From: Halieaceae bacterium UBA4452
GTDB lineage: Bacteria > Pseudomonadota > Gammaproteobacteria > Pseudomonadales > Halieaceae
Reading direction: 5' to 3'
DNA: 64,000 nt
Assembly (NCBI GenBank): GCA_002389505.1
Contig: DGPA01000021.1
Span: 82,248-146,247 of the forward strand
A model generated the notes under the pieces. The model ran no database searches. It had not been told where the DNA came from and saw only the letters and a list, made by a program, of their open reading frames with translations. A program made the translations under genes and the position numbers. Positions 45,410 through 54,147 of the stretch are shown piece by piece; the first letter of the stretch is position 1, and every line of letters starts with the position of its first letter.

Positions 45410-46039
45410 ATGCAAGCCAGCCTGTTCGACAGCTCAGCCACCAGTGCTCAGCAACTCATTGCCTCTGAGGATGGCAGCGATGTCAAGATTTGGCCGCAGT
45501 TTATCGAGCTAGCACAAGCTGATAAATGGTTGCAGGAACTCACTCACCACATTCAATGGCAGCAGCGCGCAATTACAGTATACGGTAAGCGCCATTTACA
45601 ACCCCGGCTGATTGCTTGGTATGGCGATGAAGGCATACGCTACCGTTACTCGGGAGATACCTTGTTAGCGCTGCCCTGGACCCAGCCCTTAGGCGCGCTG
45701 AGGACACGCTGTGAACAACAAAGCGGCATGGCGTTTAATAGCGTATTGCTCAATCGTTATCGCGACGGGCAGGATGCGATGGGCTGGCACTCCGATAATG
45801 AATCCGAGCTGGGCCGGGCACCTGTGATCGCCTCTATCAGCCTTGGACAAGCGCGACGCTTTGATTTGCGCCATCGTCAGACACGGGAAAAATTGTCGAT
45901 TTTCCTGCCTCACGGCTCGCTGTTGGTGATGGCTGGCAACACGCAAGCGTACTGGGAGCACCAAATTCCGCGCAGTAAAAAAATAACCGGTGAACGTATA
46001 AACCTCACTTTTCGCAGGATTGAACCATCAACACCTTGA
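45410..46039 (+). CDS. AlkB-like Fe(II)/2-oxoglutarate dioxygenase
   Basis: The 209-residue protein matches the ALKBH2-like bacterial group: QPRLIAWYGDEGIRYRYSG, NRYRDGQDAMGWHSDNE with the HxD iron ligands, the RRFDLRH segment, the distal iron His in YWEHQIPRSK and the 2-oxoglutarate Arg in INLTFRRI. These enzymes repair N-alkylated bases in DNA or RNA by oxidative demethylation. All key residues are present. The 3' end overlaps the EamA gene by 20 bases. Confidence 0.9.
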   Translation: MQASLFDSSATSAQQLIASEDGSDVKIWPQFIELAQADKWLQELTHHIQWQQRAITVYGKRHLQPRLIAWYGDEGIRYRYSGDTLLALPWTQPLGALRTRCEQQSGMAFNSVLLNRYRDGQDAMGWHSDNESELGRAPVIASISLGQARRFDLRHRQTREKLSIFLPHGSLLVMAGNTQAYWEHQIPRSKKITGERINLTFRRIEPSTP

Positions 46040-46955
46040 CCCTGTCGGCCTGCCATTTAATGAGGCGCTACCAAGCGTGAATGGCGCCCAATACATGCTA
46101 CTCAGCGCATTCGGCTTTTCGGTGATGGGCGCCCTGGTAAAGGTCGCTGGCGGTGCCGATGTGCCGCTGCTGCAAATCATTGCCGTTCGTGCGGCCATTT
46201 CTATTGTCTTGTCCCTCGCCGATATTCGACGTGCCGGGCGCCATCCTCTCGGTCACCGTCGCGGCTGGCTATTTGCCCGTGGCGCTGTCGGCTTTCTCTC
46301 GCTCACCTGTGTTTACTATGCCGTGCTACACCTGCCCTATGCTCAAGCCACAGTCTTACAATATTTACACCCAGTATTTACTGCAGCATTGGCCTATCTC
46401 ATACTCAGAGAAGTCCCTAGCATACCTACCCTCGTCTGCGTCATGCTCAGTTTACTGGGTTTGTTGGTCATGCTGATGCCCGCCGCCGGCGCTGATTCGA
46501 TGGGGTCGAACTGGCTGGCAATGTTGGCTGGGCTGGCTGGCGCCTTGGGCAGTGGTCTCGCCTATACGATAGTGCGTAAGCTGGCACCTACCGAGCACCC
46601 CTCCGTTATCGTGCTGTACTTTCCAATGGTCTGCTTGCCTGCCGCAATCCTAATAGGCTGGGACACCTTTATTTGGCCCACAGGGCACACCTGGATAGTG
46701 CTTCTGGGGGTGGGGTTATTTACACAAGTGGGCCAGATTGGGTTAACCAAGGCGATGCAAACAGATCTGGCTAGTCGAGCGACGAGTTTGAGCTACATAC
46801 AAATTGTATTTGCGGCCATACTGGGTCTCGCTTTTTTCGGTGAAATTCCACACCTGAACACCCTAATAGGAGCTGGTTTAATTATCACTGGTGCCATAGT
46901 CAGTAGTTGGCTGCATGGCCGACGACCTGCCAGAGACGTGCTTTCGGACACATAA
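46020..46955 (+). CDS. EamA-family (DMT superfamily) inner-membrane exporter
   Basis: The 311-residue protein has ten hydrophobic helices arranged as two EamA repeats (about 25-155 and 165-295). Members export amino acids, nucleotides or metabolites, or import them; the substrate is unknown. The TTG at 46020 lies inside the AlkB gene. A GTG at 46077 with GAGG before it is an alternative and would remove a 19-residue hydrophilic leader. It is followed by the PilZ gene after 77 bases. Confidence 0.85.
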   Translation: MNHQHLDPVGLPFNEALPSVNGAQYMLLSAFGFSVMGALVKVAGGADVPLLQIIAVRAAISIVLSLADIRRAGRHPLGHRRGWLFARGAVGFLSLTCVYYAVLHLPYAQATVLQYLHPVFTAALAYLILREVPSIPTLVCVMLSLLGLLVMLMPAAGADSMGSNWLAMLAGLAGALGSGLAYTIVRKLAPTEHPSVIVLYFPMVCLPAAILIGWDTFIWPTGHTWIVLLGVGLFTQVGQIGLTKAMQTDLASRATSLSYIQIVFAAILGLAFFGEIPHLNTLIGAGLIITGAIVSSWLHGRRPARDVLSDT

Positions 46956-47032
46956 CCCCTATGTTTGCCGCTATGCGCAAGACTTCACCGCAATTTCCCT
47001 GTAGATTTACACTGGATGCAATGGAGGAAGCT

Positions 47033-47611
47033 ATGATCCAGGTTGAAAAACGTCGCCATTTACGCATTGATGATCGACTGATGTTCAGCTGGCGGCCAGT
47101 TGATGAGGAGCATTTGGAGGTAGACGACACCAGAGAGGCGATGCGAACCTCGGTCAATCGAGAAATTCATCAGTTGATTACGGCGCTGTCAGAGACGTCG
47201 CCAGAAGTTGTTAAAGTACTGCTGCAACTCAACCATAAGCTGGACCTCATTGCCGATCACAATAACGAAAGTTTGTATGGCCCCAGTTTAATTTCACTCA
47301 ATGTCAGTCAGTCTGGGGTCGCCTTTGAATGGCATGATCCGATTGCAGAGGGGCTATTGGTTCAGCTCACCTTAACCATTCCGCCTGACAACTTCCGCCT
47401 ACACCTCATCGCAACAGTGGTGGAGTGCATACAGAGAGAAAGTGATAACACCTTCGTTGTGCGCTGCATCTTACCTAGCGATCAGCCTAGGGAACTGGGT
47501 TTACTGAAGGACTACATTGAGTATATTCTGCTTATGCAAGAGGATGAGAATCGTTTGATCGCGCCAGATTCAGACGATATCGCTGCCGACAGTATGCAGA
47601 GTGGTCGCTGA
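47033..47611 (+). CDS. PilZ-domain protein with a helical insert
   Basis: From the ATG at 47033, with GGAGG five bases before it, the protein has 192 residues. The c-di-GMP motif halves are visible as RRHLR (7-11) and NVSQSG (90-95), but they are about 80 residues apart instead of the usual 20-30. The segment between is rich in helix-forming residues. A beta-strand-rich C-terminal part follows. It probably senses cyclic di-GMP in the cytosol. Longer upstream readings run into the transporter gene and lack a ribosome site. An ATG at 47021 is also possible. Confidence 0.72.
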   Translation: MIQVEKRRHLRIDDRLMFSWRPVDEEHLEVDDTREAMRTSVNREIHQLITALSETSPEVVKVLLQLNHKLDLIADHNNESLYGPSLISLNVSQSGVAFEWHDPIAEGLLVQLTLTIPPDNFRLHLIATVVECIQRESDNTFVVRCILPSDQPRELGLLKDYIEYILLMQEDENRLIAPDSDDIAADSMQSGR

Positions 47612-47711
47612 GGTCGGCCACGTTCCCTCTGTCCCGAGGTTTAGCGAGACCGGCTAATGCTACGCACAGTAGCCGTCAACCCCTCCATGCCGGCCTTGGC
47701 ATCGTAGTTTC

Positions 47712-48266
47712 TTACTGCTCTGGCAATGCCGTGACATATAAAAAATCATCCCCGGGTGCTGCGCGGTGACAGGCAATACAACCCCCATCAGCACCGTTGG
47801 GCCCGGCACCTTTAGCAACGCGTCCGGCTAGGGATATTCCCTTTGGGTTCTTATCAAGCGAACCATCGGGTAGATATTTTGCATAAAACCAGTTCTGGTT
47901 GTCAGGGTCGTAGCCAGCTTCTCGGCTGAACATAATGGTGATGGCTTTCAGGGCCGCCCAACGATTGTTCGCCACTGTCGCTTCGTCAATGCCCTTGGGT
48001 CCATAGTTTCGCTTAACCACCAGCATGCCTTTGTGATCACCCAACATCGCCTCAGACACGAGATTTTCCAGGACCAAACCATGTGGCTGGACGCCTTTGT
48101 AGAGCTCAGCAGGCTTGAGTTGATCACCCACCAAGTTCTGAGCCAGCATTTGCTGCCACAGCGCCGCCGCGGTTGCGGTATCCTCAGCCTGCCCGAAAGC
48201 GGGCCCCTGGGCGAACAGCGGTGCACTACTTATCATTACCATCAACAGGCACATTAGTCGTATCAT
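47712..48266 (-). CDS. Cytochrome P460-like periplasmic c-type cytochrome
   Basis: From the ATG at 48266, with a strong GGAGGAAAG before it, the protein has 184 residues. It has a signal peptide (MIRLMCLLMVMISSAPLFAQ) and one haem-binding CIACH at 163-167, followed by APGDDFLYV as in cytochrome P460 proteins. A lysine in VVKRNY (about residue 85) sits where P460 enzymes carry the lysine that crosslinks to haem. True P460s oxidise hydroxylamine and relatives detoxify NO; some close relatives lack catalysis. The activity cannot be set from sequence. It is divergent from the Atm1-type exporter. Confidence 0.82.
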   Translation of the reverse strand: MIRLMCLLMVMISSAPLFAQGPAFGQAEDTATAAALWQQMLAQNLVGDQLKPAELYKGVQPHGLVLENLVSEAMLGDHKGMLVVKRNYGPKGIDEATVANNRWAALKAITIMFSREAGYDPDNQNWFYAKYLPDGSLDKNPKGISLAGRVAKGAGPNGADGGCIACHRAAPGDDFLYVTALPEQ

Positions 48267-48522
48267 CGTCGCTTTCCTCCAACACTGGCTATTTCTTATA
48301 TCCTGCCCTACCAATAAAGGGTTCGCCCGATCAATGATCCCCTCGGGTAAACACCAAGATTGTCATTCAAAAGATGGCTCAACCGCTATTCCTCATGGCG
48401 ACCAATAAACGGGGATGCTCATAATGAAAACCGGGCTAAACAACGCTAATCGATCCATGCATGAACCCCGCGCATACGCTAGAGTGTCGACCCTTACCCA
48501 TACCAGCTAAGAACCCTTGCAT

Positions 48523-50316
48523 ATGCGGACCCGGTACACCGACGAGATAAGCGCCCAAGCGGGACGAGAATTGCTGCCCAAGCTCTGGCAACGACTCGCG
48601 CCGATACTTTATGAGAATCGGCGGCGAGTAACCCTAGCGCTAGCGGCGTTACTGGCAGCGAAGAGTGGCTTACTGTTGATTCCGTTTTTATTAAAAGCCC
48701 TCGTTGACGGACTTGACGGCGATTTAGGGGTCACGGCTATTCACCTGATTATGCTACTGGTGGTTGCCTACGGGGGTGCTCGATTGGCAAATACCCTGTT
48801 TGCCGAATTACGGGATACGCTATTTGGACGGGTCACCGAACGAGCCCTGCACAAGATCGGTTTACAGGTCTTTGAGCATGTTCTCAGTCTTGACTTGGAC
48901 TATCACCTCAATCGCCGCACCGGGGGATTGGCAAGAGATATTGAGCGGGGAACCTCGGGTATCAGTTTCTTGATGCGCTTCTTCATTTTCAATATTGCCC
49001 CCACACTCTTTGAAATTAGCATGGTTGCTGGCATTTTATGGCTAAATTACGGGTTTCAATATAGCGCTGTTATTCTGTTGTCCGTGGTCGCTTATGCGCT
49101 GTTTTCCTTCCGCGCGACTCGTTGGCGGACGCGCTTTGTACGAGAAGTGAACGACGCTGATTCTAAAAGTAATACCCGAGCGGTCGACAGCCTGCTTAAC
49201 TATGAGACCGTAAAGTATTTCACCAATGAACACTATGAGGCTCGTCTCTATGACGAATCTCTAGACCACTGGGAAAATGCTCGACGACGTAACCGACTAT
49301 CACTCTTTGCGCTCAACAGTGGTCAAGCGTTCATCATTGCGCTCTCTCAAACCGCGATGCTTGCCATGGCCGCCTGGGGAGTGCAACAAGGCCATCACAC
49401 GCTGGGCGATTTTGTATTGATCAATCAATTTATGTTGCAGCTCTTTTTGCCGCTGGGTTTTTTAGGCTTTGTTTATCGAGAGATCAAGGCCTCGCTGGCG
49501 AGTATTGAAAAGATGTTTACCCTACTCGACCAATCATCGGCGATCTGTGATTTACCCAATGCCAGTCAACTGCAGATTGACGCCGGGGCTGTCAGCTTTT
49601 CTCAGCTCAGCTTTCGCTATGACAATGGTCGACAAGTAATCAATGACGTGTCTTTCACTATTGCCGGGGGTGAAACGGTGGCAGTGGTAGGGGCCAGTGG
49701 TGCCGGCAAGTCTACTCTGGTGAAGCTATTGTTCCGTTTTTACGATCCAGAACAGGGCGTCATAAGCATTGACGGTCAGCCCATCAATACCGTCACGCTG
49801 GATTCCCTACGACAAAATATTGCGATTGTTCCTCAGGATTGCGTGCTCTTTAACGATACCCTCAAAGAAAATATTCGCTACGCCCGGCCAGAGGCAACCG
49901 ATGCCGAGGTCGCAGCCGCGGTGAAGGCGGCACACCTAGATACCTTTATTAAGCATATCCCCGAAGGGCTCAATACGGTTGTCGGTGAGCGTGGCTTGAA
50001 GCTATCTGGCGGCGAACGCCAACGAGTAGCTATCGCTCGGGCTGTCGTCAAAGGCGCACCGCTGTTGGTATTTGATGAAGCCACATCGAGCCTCGATAGC
50101 CAGTCAGAACAAGCGGTGCTCAGCGCCTTCAGAGAGCTCGCCGGGCATCACACGGCACTGGTCATTGCCCATCGACTGTCCACGATTATCGATGCCGATA
50201 ACATTGTGGTCTTGGTCGATGGCGAAATTGTTGAGCAGGGCACACACACCGCGCTGCTGGAACACGAGGGCCATTATGCCGCCTTGTGGCGGGCGCAGCA
50301 GGGGGGACAGGAATGA
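48523..50316 (+). CDS. Atm1/ABCB7-type ABC exporter (fused membrane and ATPase domains)
   Basis: The 597-residue half-transporter has six membrane helices over about 30-320 and an ATPase domain with Walker A GASGAGKST, signature LSGGERQR, Walker B LLVFDEATS and the H-loop AHRLST. The N-terminal and first-helix pattern, with the segment DYHLNRRTGGLARDIERGT, matches the bacterial Atm1 (heavy-metal/glutathione-complex) exporters more than MsbA. It acts as an inner-membrane homodimer. The ATG at 48523 is favoured over the TTG two codons upstream. The stop overlaps the YheS start (ATGA). Confidence 0.88.
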   Translation: MRTRYTDEISAQAGRELLPKLWQRLAPILYENRRRVTLALAALLAAKSGLLLIPFLLKALVDGLDGDLGVTAIHLIMLLVVAYGGARLANTLFAELRDTLFGRVTERALHKIGLQVFEHVLSLDLDYHLNRRTGGLARDIERGTSGISFLMRFFIFNIAPTLFEISMVAGILWLNYGFQYSAVILLSVVAYALFSFRATRWRTRFVREVNDADSKSNTRAVDSLLNYETVKYFTNEHYEARLYDESLDHWENARRRNRLSLFALNSGQAFIIALSQTAMLAMAAWGVQQGHHTLGDFVLINQFMLQLFLPLGFLGFVYREIKASLASIEKMFTLLDQSSAICDLPNASQLQIDAGAVSFSQLSFRYDNGRQVINDVSFTIAGGETVAVVGASGAGKSTLVKLLFRFYDPEQGVISIDGQPINTVTLDSLRQNIAIVPQDCVLFNDTLKENIRYARPEATDAEVAAAVKAAHLDTFIKHIPEGLNTVVGERGLKLSGGERQRVAIARAVVKGAPLLVFDEATSSLDSQSEQAVLSAFRELAGHHTALVIAHRLSTIIDADNIVVLVDGEIVEQGTHTALLEHEGHYAALWRAQQGGQE

Positions 50317-52205
50317 TTATTTTAGAGGACATTGCCCTCCGTCGAGGTCCAAAGCTGCTCCTTGAAGCGGCCAATACCACCTTACAACCTGGGCAAAAAA
50401 TAGCCCTCATTGGTGCCAACGGCAGCGGTAAATCGTCGCTGTTTGCCATGCTGCTGGGCGACTTAACCCCCGACAAGGGCAACATACGCGGCACAGGATC
50501 TATGCGTATCGCACACATGGCACAAGAGGTTGAGTTCGGTGAGCAGTCGGCTCGGGACTATGTTACTGCCGGTAATGCTAGTGTCCATGCGTTACTCACT
50601 GCAGTGGAGGAGGCTGAGCGGGCAGCAGACTTCGATACCGCCGCTCATTTACATCATCAACTAGAAGAATTGGACGGCTATGGTGCGCCGCGCCAGGCCG
50701 AACAGCTGTTGCTGGGATTGGGTTTCGCGGCGCATCAAGTGAGCGACCCCATCACTCAGTTCTCAGGCGGTTGGCGCATCCGACTCAACCTTGCCCAAGC
50801 GCTAATGACACCTTCGGATTTGCTGCTCTTAGATGAGCCCACCAACCACTTAGATTTGGATGCCACACTGTGGCTCGAGAGCTGGTTGCAACGCTACCGG
50901 GGCACCCTCGTGATGATTTCCCACGATCGGGATTTTATTGATGCCACCTGCGAACGCGTCATGAAAATTGAACAGCAGCAGCTCGGCCTTTATAAAGGCG
51001 GCTACTCAGATTACGAGCGCCAACGCGCTGAACATCTAAGCCAGCAGCAAGCCACGTTCGATAAACAGCAGCGGCGGGTAAAAGAAATTGAGAGTTTTGT
51101 GCGCCGCTTTCGCTACAAAGCGACGAAAGCGCGGCAAGCACAAAGTCGCATAAAAGAACTCGAGCGCATGCAAGAACTGGCCCCGGCTCATATTGACTCC
51201 CCTTTCGAGTTCCAATTTCCCGCGCCAGGTAAAAGTAGCGATCCGCTACTGGTTCTCGATGAGGCGCAGTTAGGGTACTCGACGACAACCATCCTTCCTA
51301 GCGTATCCCTCACCTTACGACCCGGCGATCGCATAGGGCTGCTTGGGAAAAACGGTGCGGGTAAGACCACGCTACTCAAAAGCCTGACAGGCGCCACACC
51401 ACTACTGAGTGGCTCACGTCAGTCAGGGACGCACCTGCGGGTGGGTTACTTTGACCAGCAGCAACTCAGCGTGCTCGACCTCAACGCCAGTCCGCTACTG
51501 CATTTGCAACGCCTCACACCGGGGAGGCGCGAACAGCAGCTGTTGAACTTCTTAGGTGGCTTTAACTTTAGAGGCGATATGGCCACCGGGGAAATTCGAC
51601 CGTTTTCCGGCGGTGAGAAAGCACGTCTGGCACTGGCAATGGTGGTCTGGCAAGATCCCAACGTATTGATACTTGATGAGCCCACCAACCACTTAGATCT
51701 AGAAATGCGCCACGCACTGGAAGTGGCCCTGCAAGGCTTTGAAGGCGCCTTACTTTTGGTCAGTCACGATCGACATCTCATGCGCAACAGTGTCGAGCAA
51801 CTGATGCTGGTCCACAATGGCGCTGTCCAAGAATACGATGACGATTTAAACGCCTACGAAAAATGGGTGCTGAGTAAATCCGCGTATGCACCCACGAGCG
51901 AACCGATCAAATCCGGCAGCGGTGGTTCAAAAAAACAGCAACGGCAGGTTGCGGCGCAGCAACGAGCAAAGCTACTGCCATTAAAAAAAGCCCTTGAAAA
52001 AATTGAAAAGCAAATTGAGCAGGCACACAGCCAACTGGCCGCCATACAGAAACAGCTCGCTGATAGCGATCTCTATGGGGAGGATCAAAAAAATAGACTC
52101 GCTGATTTGCTCATGCAGGAGAGTGACGCAAAACGCGGCCTGCAAGGCCTTGAAGAAGCTTGGCTTGAACAGCAAGAGCGGATAGAAGCATGGGGGGTAG
52201 AATAG
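50313..52205 (+). CDS. yheS: ABC-F ATPase, YheS-like ribosome-associated protein
   Basis: The 630-residue protein has two ABC domains in one chain and no membrane helices. Both signature motifs (FSGGWRIRLNLAQAL and FSGGEKARLALAM) and both Walker B motifs with EPTNHLDL are intact. A linker of about 80 residues and a C-terminal coiled-coil complete the YheS architecture. ABC-F proteins bind the ribosomal E site and rescue stalled translation. It is translationally coupled to the ABC exporter by an ATGA overlap, which looks accidental in function. Confidence 0.93.
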   Translation: MIILEDIALRRGPKLLLEAANTTLQPGQKIALIGANGSGKSSLFAMLLGDLTPDKGNIRGTGSMRIAHMAQEVEFGEQSARDYVTAGNASVHALLTAVEEAERAADFDTAAHLHHQLEELDGYGAPRQAEQLLLGLGFAAHQVSDPITQFSGGWRIRLNLAQALMTPSDLLLLDEPTNHLDLDATLWLESWLQRYRGTLVMISHDRDFIDATCERVMKIEQQQLGLYKGGYSDYERQRAEHLSQQQATFDKQQRRVKEIESFVRRFRYKATKARQAQSRIKELERMQELAPAHIDSPFEFQFPAPGKSSDPLLVLDEAQLGYSTTTILPSVSLTLRPGDRIGLLGKNGAGKTTLLKSLTGATPLLSGSRQSGTHLRVGYFDQQQLSVLDLNASPLLHLQRLTPGRREQQLLNFLGGFNFRGDMATGEIRPFSGGEKARLALAMVVWQDPNVLILDEPTNHLDLEMRHALEVALQGFEGALLLVSHDRHLMRNSVEQLMLVHNGAVQEYDDDLNAYEKWVLSKSAYAPTSEPIKSGSGGSKKQQRQVAAQQRAKLLPLKKALEKIEKQIEQAHSQLAAIQKQLADSDLYGEDQKNRLADLLMQESDAKRGLQGLEEAWLEQQERIEAWGVE

Positions 52206-52277
52206 CCGTCACCCACGATTTTCGGCATACTCCGCGCCTTGATTTACACCGCGAACATCGCGCGTTAACGCAACTAC

Positions 52278-53414
52278 ATGACAATGGATTTCACCATGAC
52301 CAACAGCTTTTACCCCCCCGTTCGCACCTTAATGGGCCCCGGTCCCTCTGACGTTTCGTCGCGGGTACTAGGTGCTTTATCTCGCCCCACCATCGGTCAT
52401 TTAGATCCGTTATTTGTCGGCCTCATGGATGATGTTAAGCGGCTATTACAGGCCACCTTTCAAACCCAGAGTGCGTTAACTATTCCCATTTCTGCTCCCG
52501 GCTCTGCGGGAATGGAAGCCGCATTCGTCAATCTAATCTCCCCGGGCGATACCGTAATCGTGTGTCAAAATGGTGTGTTTGGCGGGCGCATGAAAGAAAA
52601 TGTCGAGCGCATTGGGGCCACCGCGATCATGGTGCAAGATCGTTGGGGTGATCCTGTCGATCCACACAAGGTGGAAGAGGCCTTGAAAGCCAACCCCACT
52701 ACCAGTGTCCTTGCTTTTGTGCATTCAGAGACGTCTACCGGCGTCCGTAGCGATGCAAAAACCTTATGCGCGTTAGCGAAATCGGCCGGTGTTCTATCCA
52801 TTGTCGATGCGGTGACCACTCTTGCGGGCATTGATTTGCAGGTCGACACATGGGGTGCCGACGCGGTCTACTCAGGCACTCAAAAATGCCTATCCTGTGT
52901 GCCGGGTATCGCACCCATTACCTTCAGCTCGGCAGCCATTGAACGTATCCAACAACGGAAAACCAAGGTACAAAGCTGGTTTCTAGACATGCAGTTGGTC
53001 ATGGGTTATTGGGCGGGCAATGCCAAACGCGCCTACCACCATACCGCTCCTGTTAACGCCATGTATGCCTTACACGAGTCGCTCATCATGCTTGAAGAGG
53101 AAGGCCTCGCCGCTAGCTTTGAGCGCCACCAACACCACCACGAGCAGTTGGTGGCGGGATTAGCAGACCTCGGACTGTCAATGGCGGTAGACCGCGAGTG
53201 GCGTTTGCCACAGCTTAACGCCGTTTGCATTCCAGAGGGTGTCAATGACGCCGACGTACGGGCAAGATTGTTGCAAGAGTTTGATCTTGAGATCGGCGCA
53301 GGCCTTGGCGAACTTGCAGGCAAGCAATGGCGTATTGGCTTAATGGGCTACGGCAGTAACGCGGTCAACGTTAATCGCTGCTTGACGGCCTTAGCCACTG
53401 TGTTGGGTCGCTGA
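52278..53414 (+). CDS. Class V aminotransferase, alanine/serine-glyoxylate type
   Basis: The 378-residue protein has the class V pattern MGPGPSDVSSRVL at the N-terminus, APGSAGMEAAFVNL, HSETSTG and the PLP lysine at about 203 in SGTQKCLSCVPG. It fits the alanine-glyoxylate/serine-glyoxylate aminotransferases, which convert glyoxylate to glycine. The ATG at 52278 lacks a good ribosome site; ATGs at 52284 and 52296 are alternatives. It is convergent with the methyltransferase gene, with 18 bases between the stops. Confidence 0.87.
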   Translation: MTMDFTMTNSFYPPVRTLMGPGPSDVSSRVLGALSRPTIGHLDPLFVGLMDDVKRLLQATFQTQSALTIPISAPGSAGMEAAFVNLISPGDTVIVCQNGVFGGRMKENVERIGATAIMVQDRWGDPVDPHKVEEALKANPTTSVLAFVHSETSTGVRSDAKTLCALAKSAGVLSIVDAVTTLAGIDLQVDTWGADAVYSGTQKCLSCVPGIAPITFSSAAIERIQQRKTKVQSWFLDMQLVMGYWAGNAKRAYHHTAPVNAMYALHESLIMLEEEGLAASFERHQHHHEQLVAGLADLGLSMAVDREWRLPQLNAVCIPEGVNDADVRARLLQEFDLEIGAGLGELAGKQWRIGLMGYGSNAVNVNRCLTALATVLGR

Positions 53415-53432
53415 GCGCTGACTCGGTTATCA

Positions 53433-54014
53433 TCATAGGCGGGTGAGTAAAACCCCTAGCTCATAAAAGCCCAGGGGATGTTCCGCGCGTACCGCTCGAT
53501 CGCCCCACTGCCATCGATCAGCGCTGAAGATGGCATGCATACTCTCGAGATCACAGTGGAAGGGTGGCCCTTGTGCATCGCGCTCTGCCTGCATAAATAA
53601 GGCGGCGAGGCGGCCGCCAGGCTTCAGCCATCGAAGAAGTTGCTGTTCATACGCTGGCCATTGATCTGGATGAAGCGCACACAAACAAGTTTGCTCATAG
53701 ACGAGATCGGCGGGACACGGGGGTTGCCAATCAAATAAATTTGACGCCATGAGTTCGCCTTCCAAACCCGCTTCATGCAGCGCATTACGCTGATAGTCAA
53801 TGGCGGTTTCAGCCAAGTCTATACCCGTGACTTGCCAGCCGAGCTGGGCAAAGGCGATGACTTCCGCTGCGCGCCCACAGCCGGGTAAGATCACGCGGCC
53901 AGGGGCCTCTGAAAAATCGGCTTGCCATTGCTCAAAGGCCGGATTTAATTGGTCGCGCTCCCAGGCGGTTGTCGATTCCCTATAGCGCTGCTCCCAATCG
54001 AGTACTGGCTCCAT
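53433..54014 (-). CDS. TPMT-family methyltransferase (thiopurine S-methyltransferase-like)
   Basis: From the ATG at 54014, with GAGGGG before it, the protein has 193 residues. The SAM-binding region shows RVILPGCGRAAEVIAFAQLG and the acidic loop VTGIDLAETAI, with YEQTCLCALHPDQ after it, as in the TPMT family. Bacterial members methylate thiols or selenium and tellurium compounds, or halides and thiocyanate. No specificity residue is obvious. It is a single gene between convergent neighbours. Confidence 0.82.
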   Translation of the reverse strand: MEPVLDWEQRYRESTTAWERDQLNPAFEQWQADFSEAPGRVILPGCGRAAEVIAFAQLGWQVTGIDLAETAIDYQRNALHEAGLEGELMASNLFDWQPPCPADLVYEQTCLCALHPDQWPAYEQQLLRWLKPGGRLAALFMQAERDAQGPPFHCDLESMHAIFSADRWQWGDRAVRAEHPLGFYELGVLLTRL

Positions 54015-54147
54015 AGCCACCCCTCTTTCTAGTGTTTGAGTCACGCGGGATAGCCAAACCACCCGCAGCTACTCTCCTCAATGCGCATACCACCCTAGCC
54101 AAGCCAGCGGGCTCGCTAGGATCCGTCGTATGACTAAAGCCACCACG

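Noticed and set aside
47612..47711. Possible terminator between the PilZ and P460 genes
   Set aside because: Only short GC stems such as TGCC/GGCA are present, with no T run.
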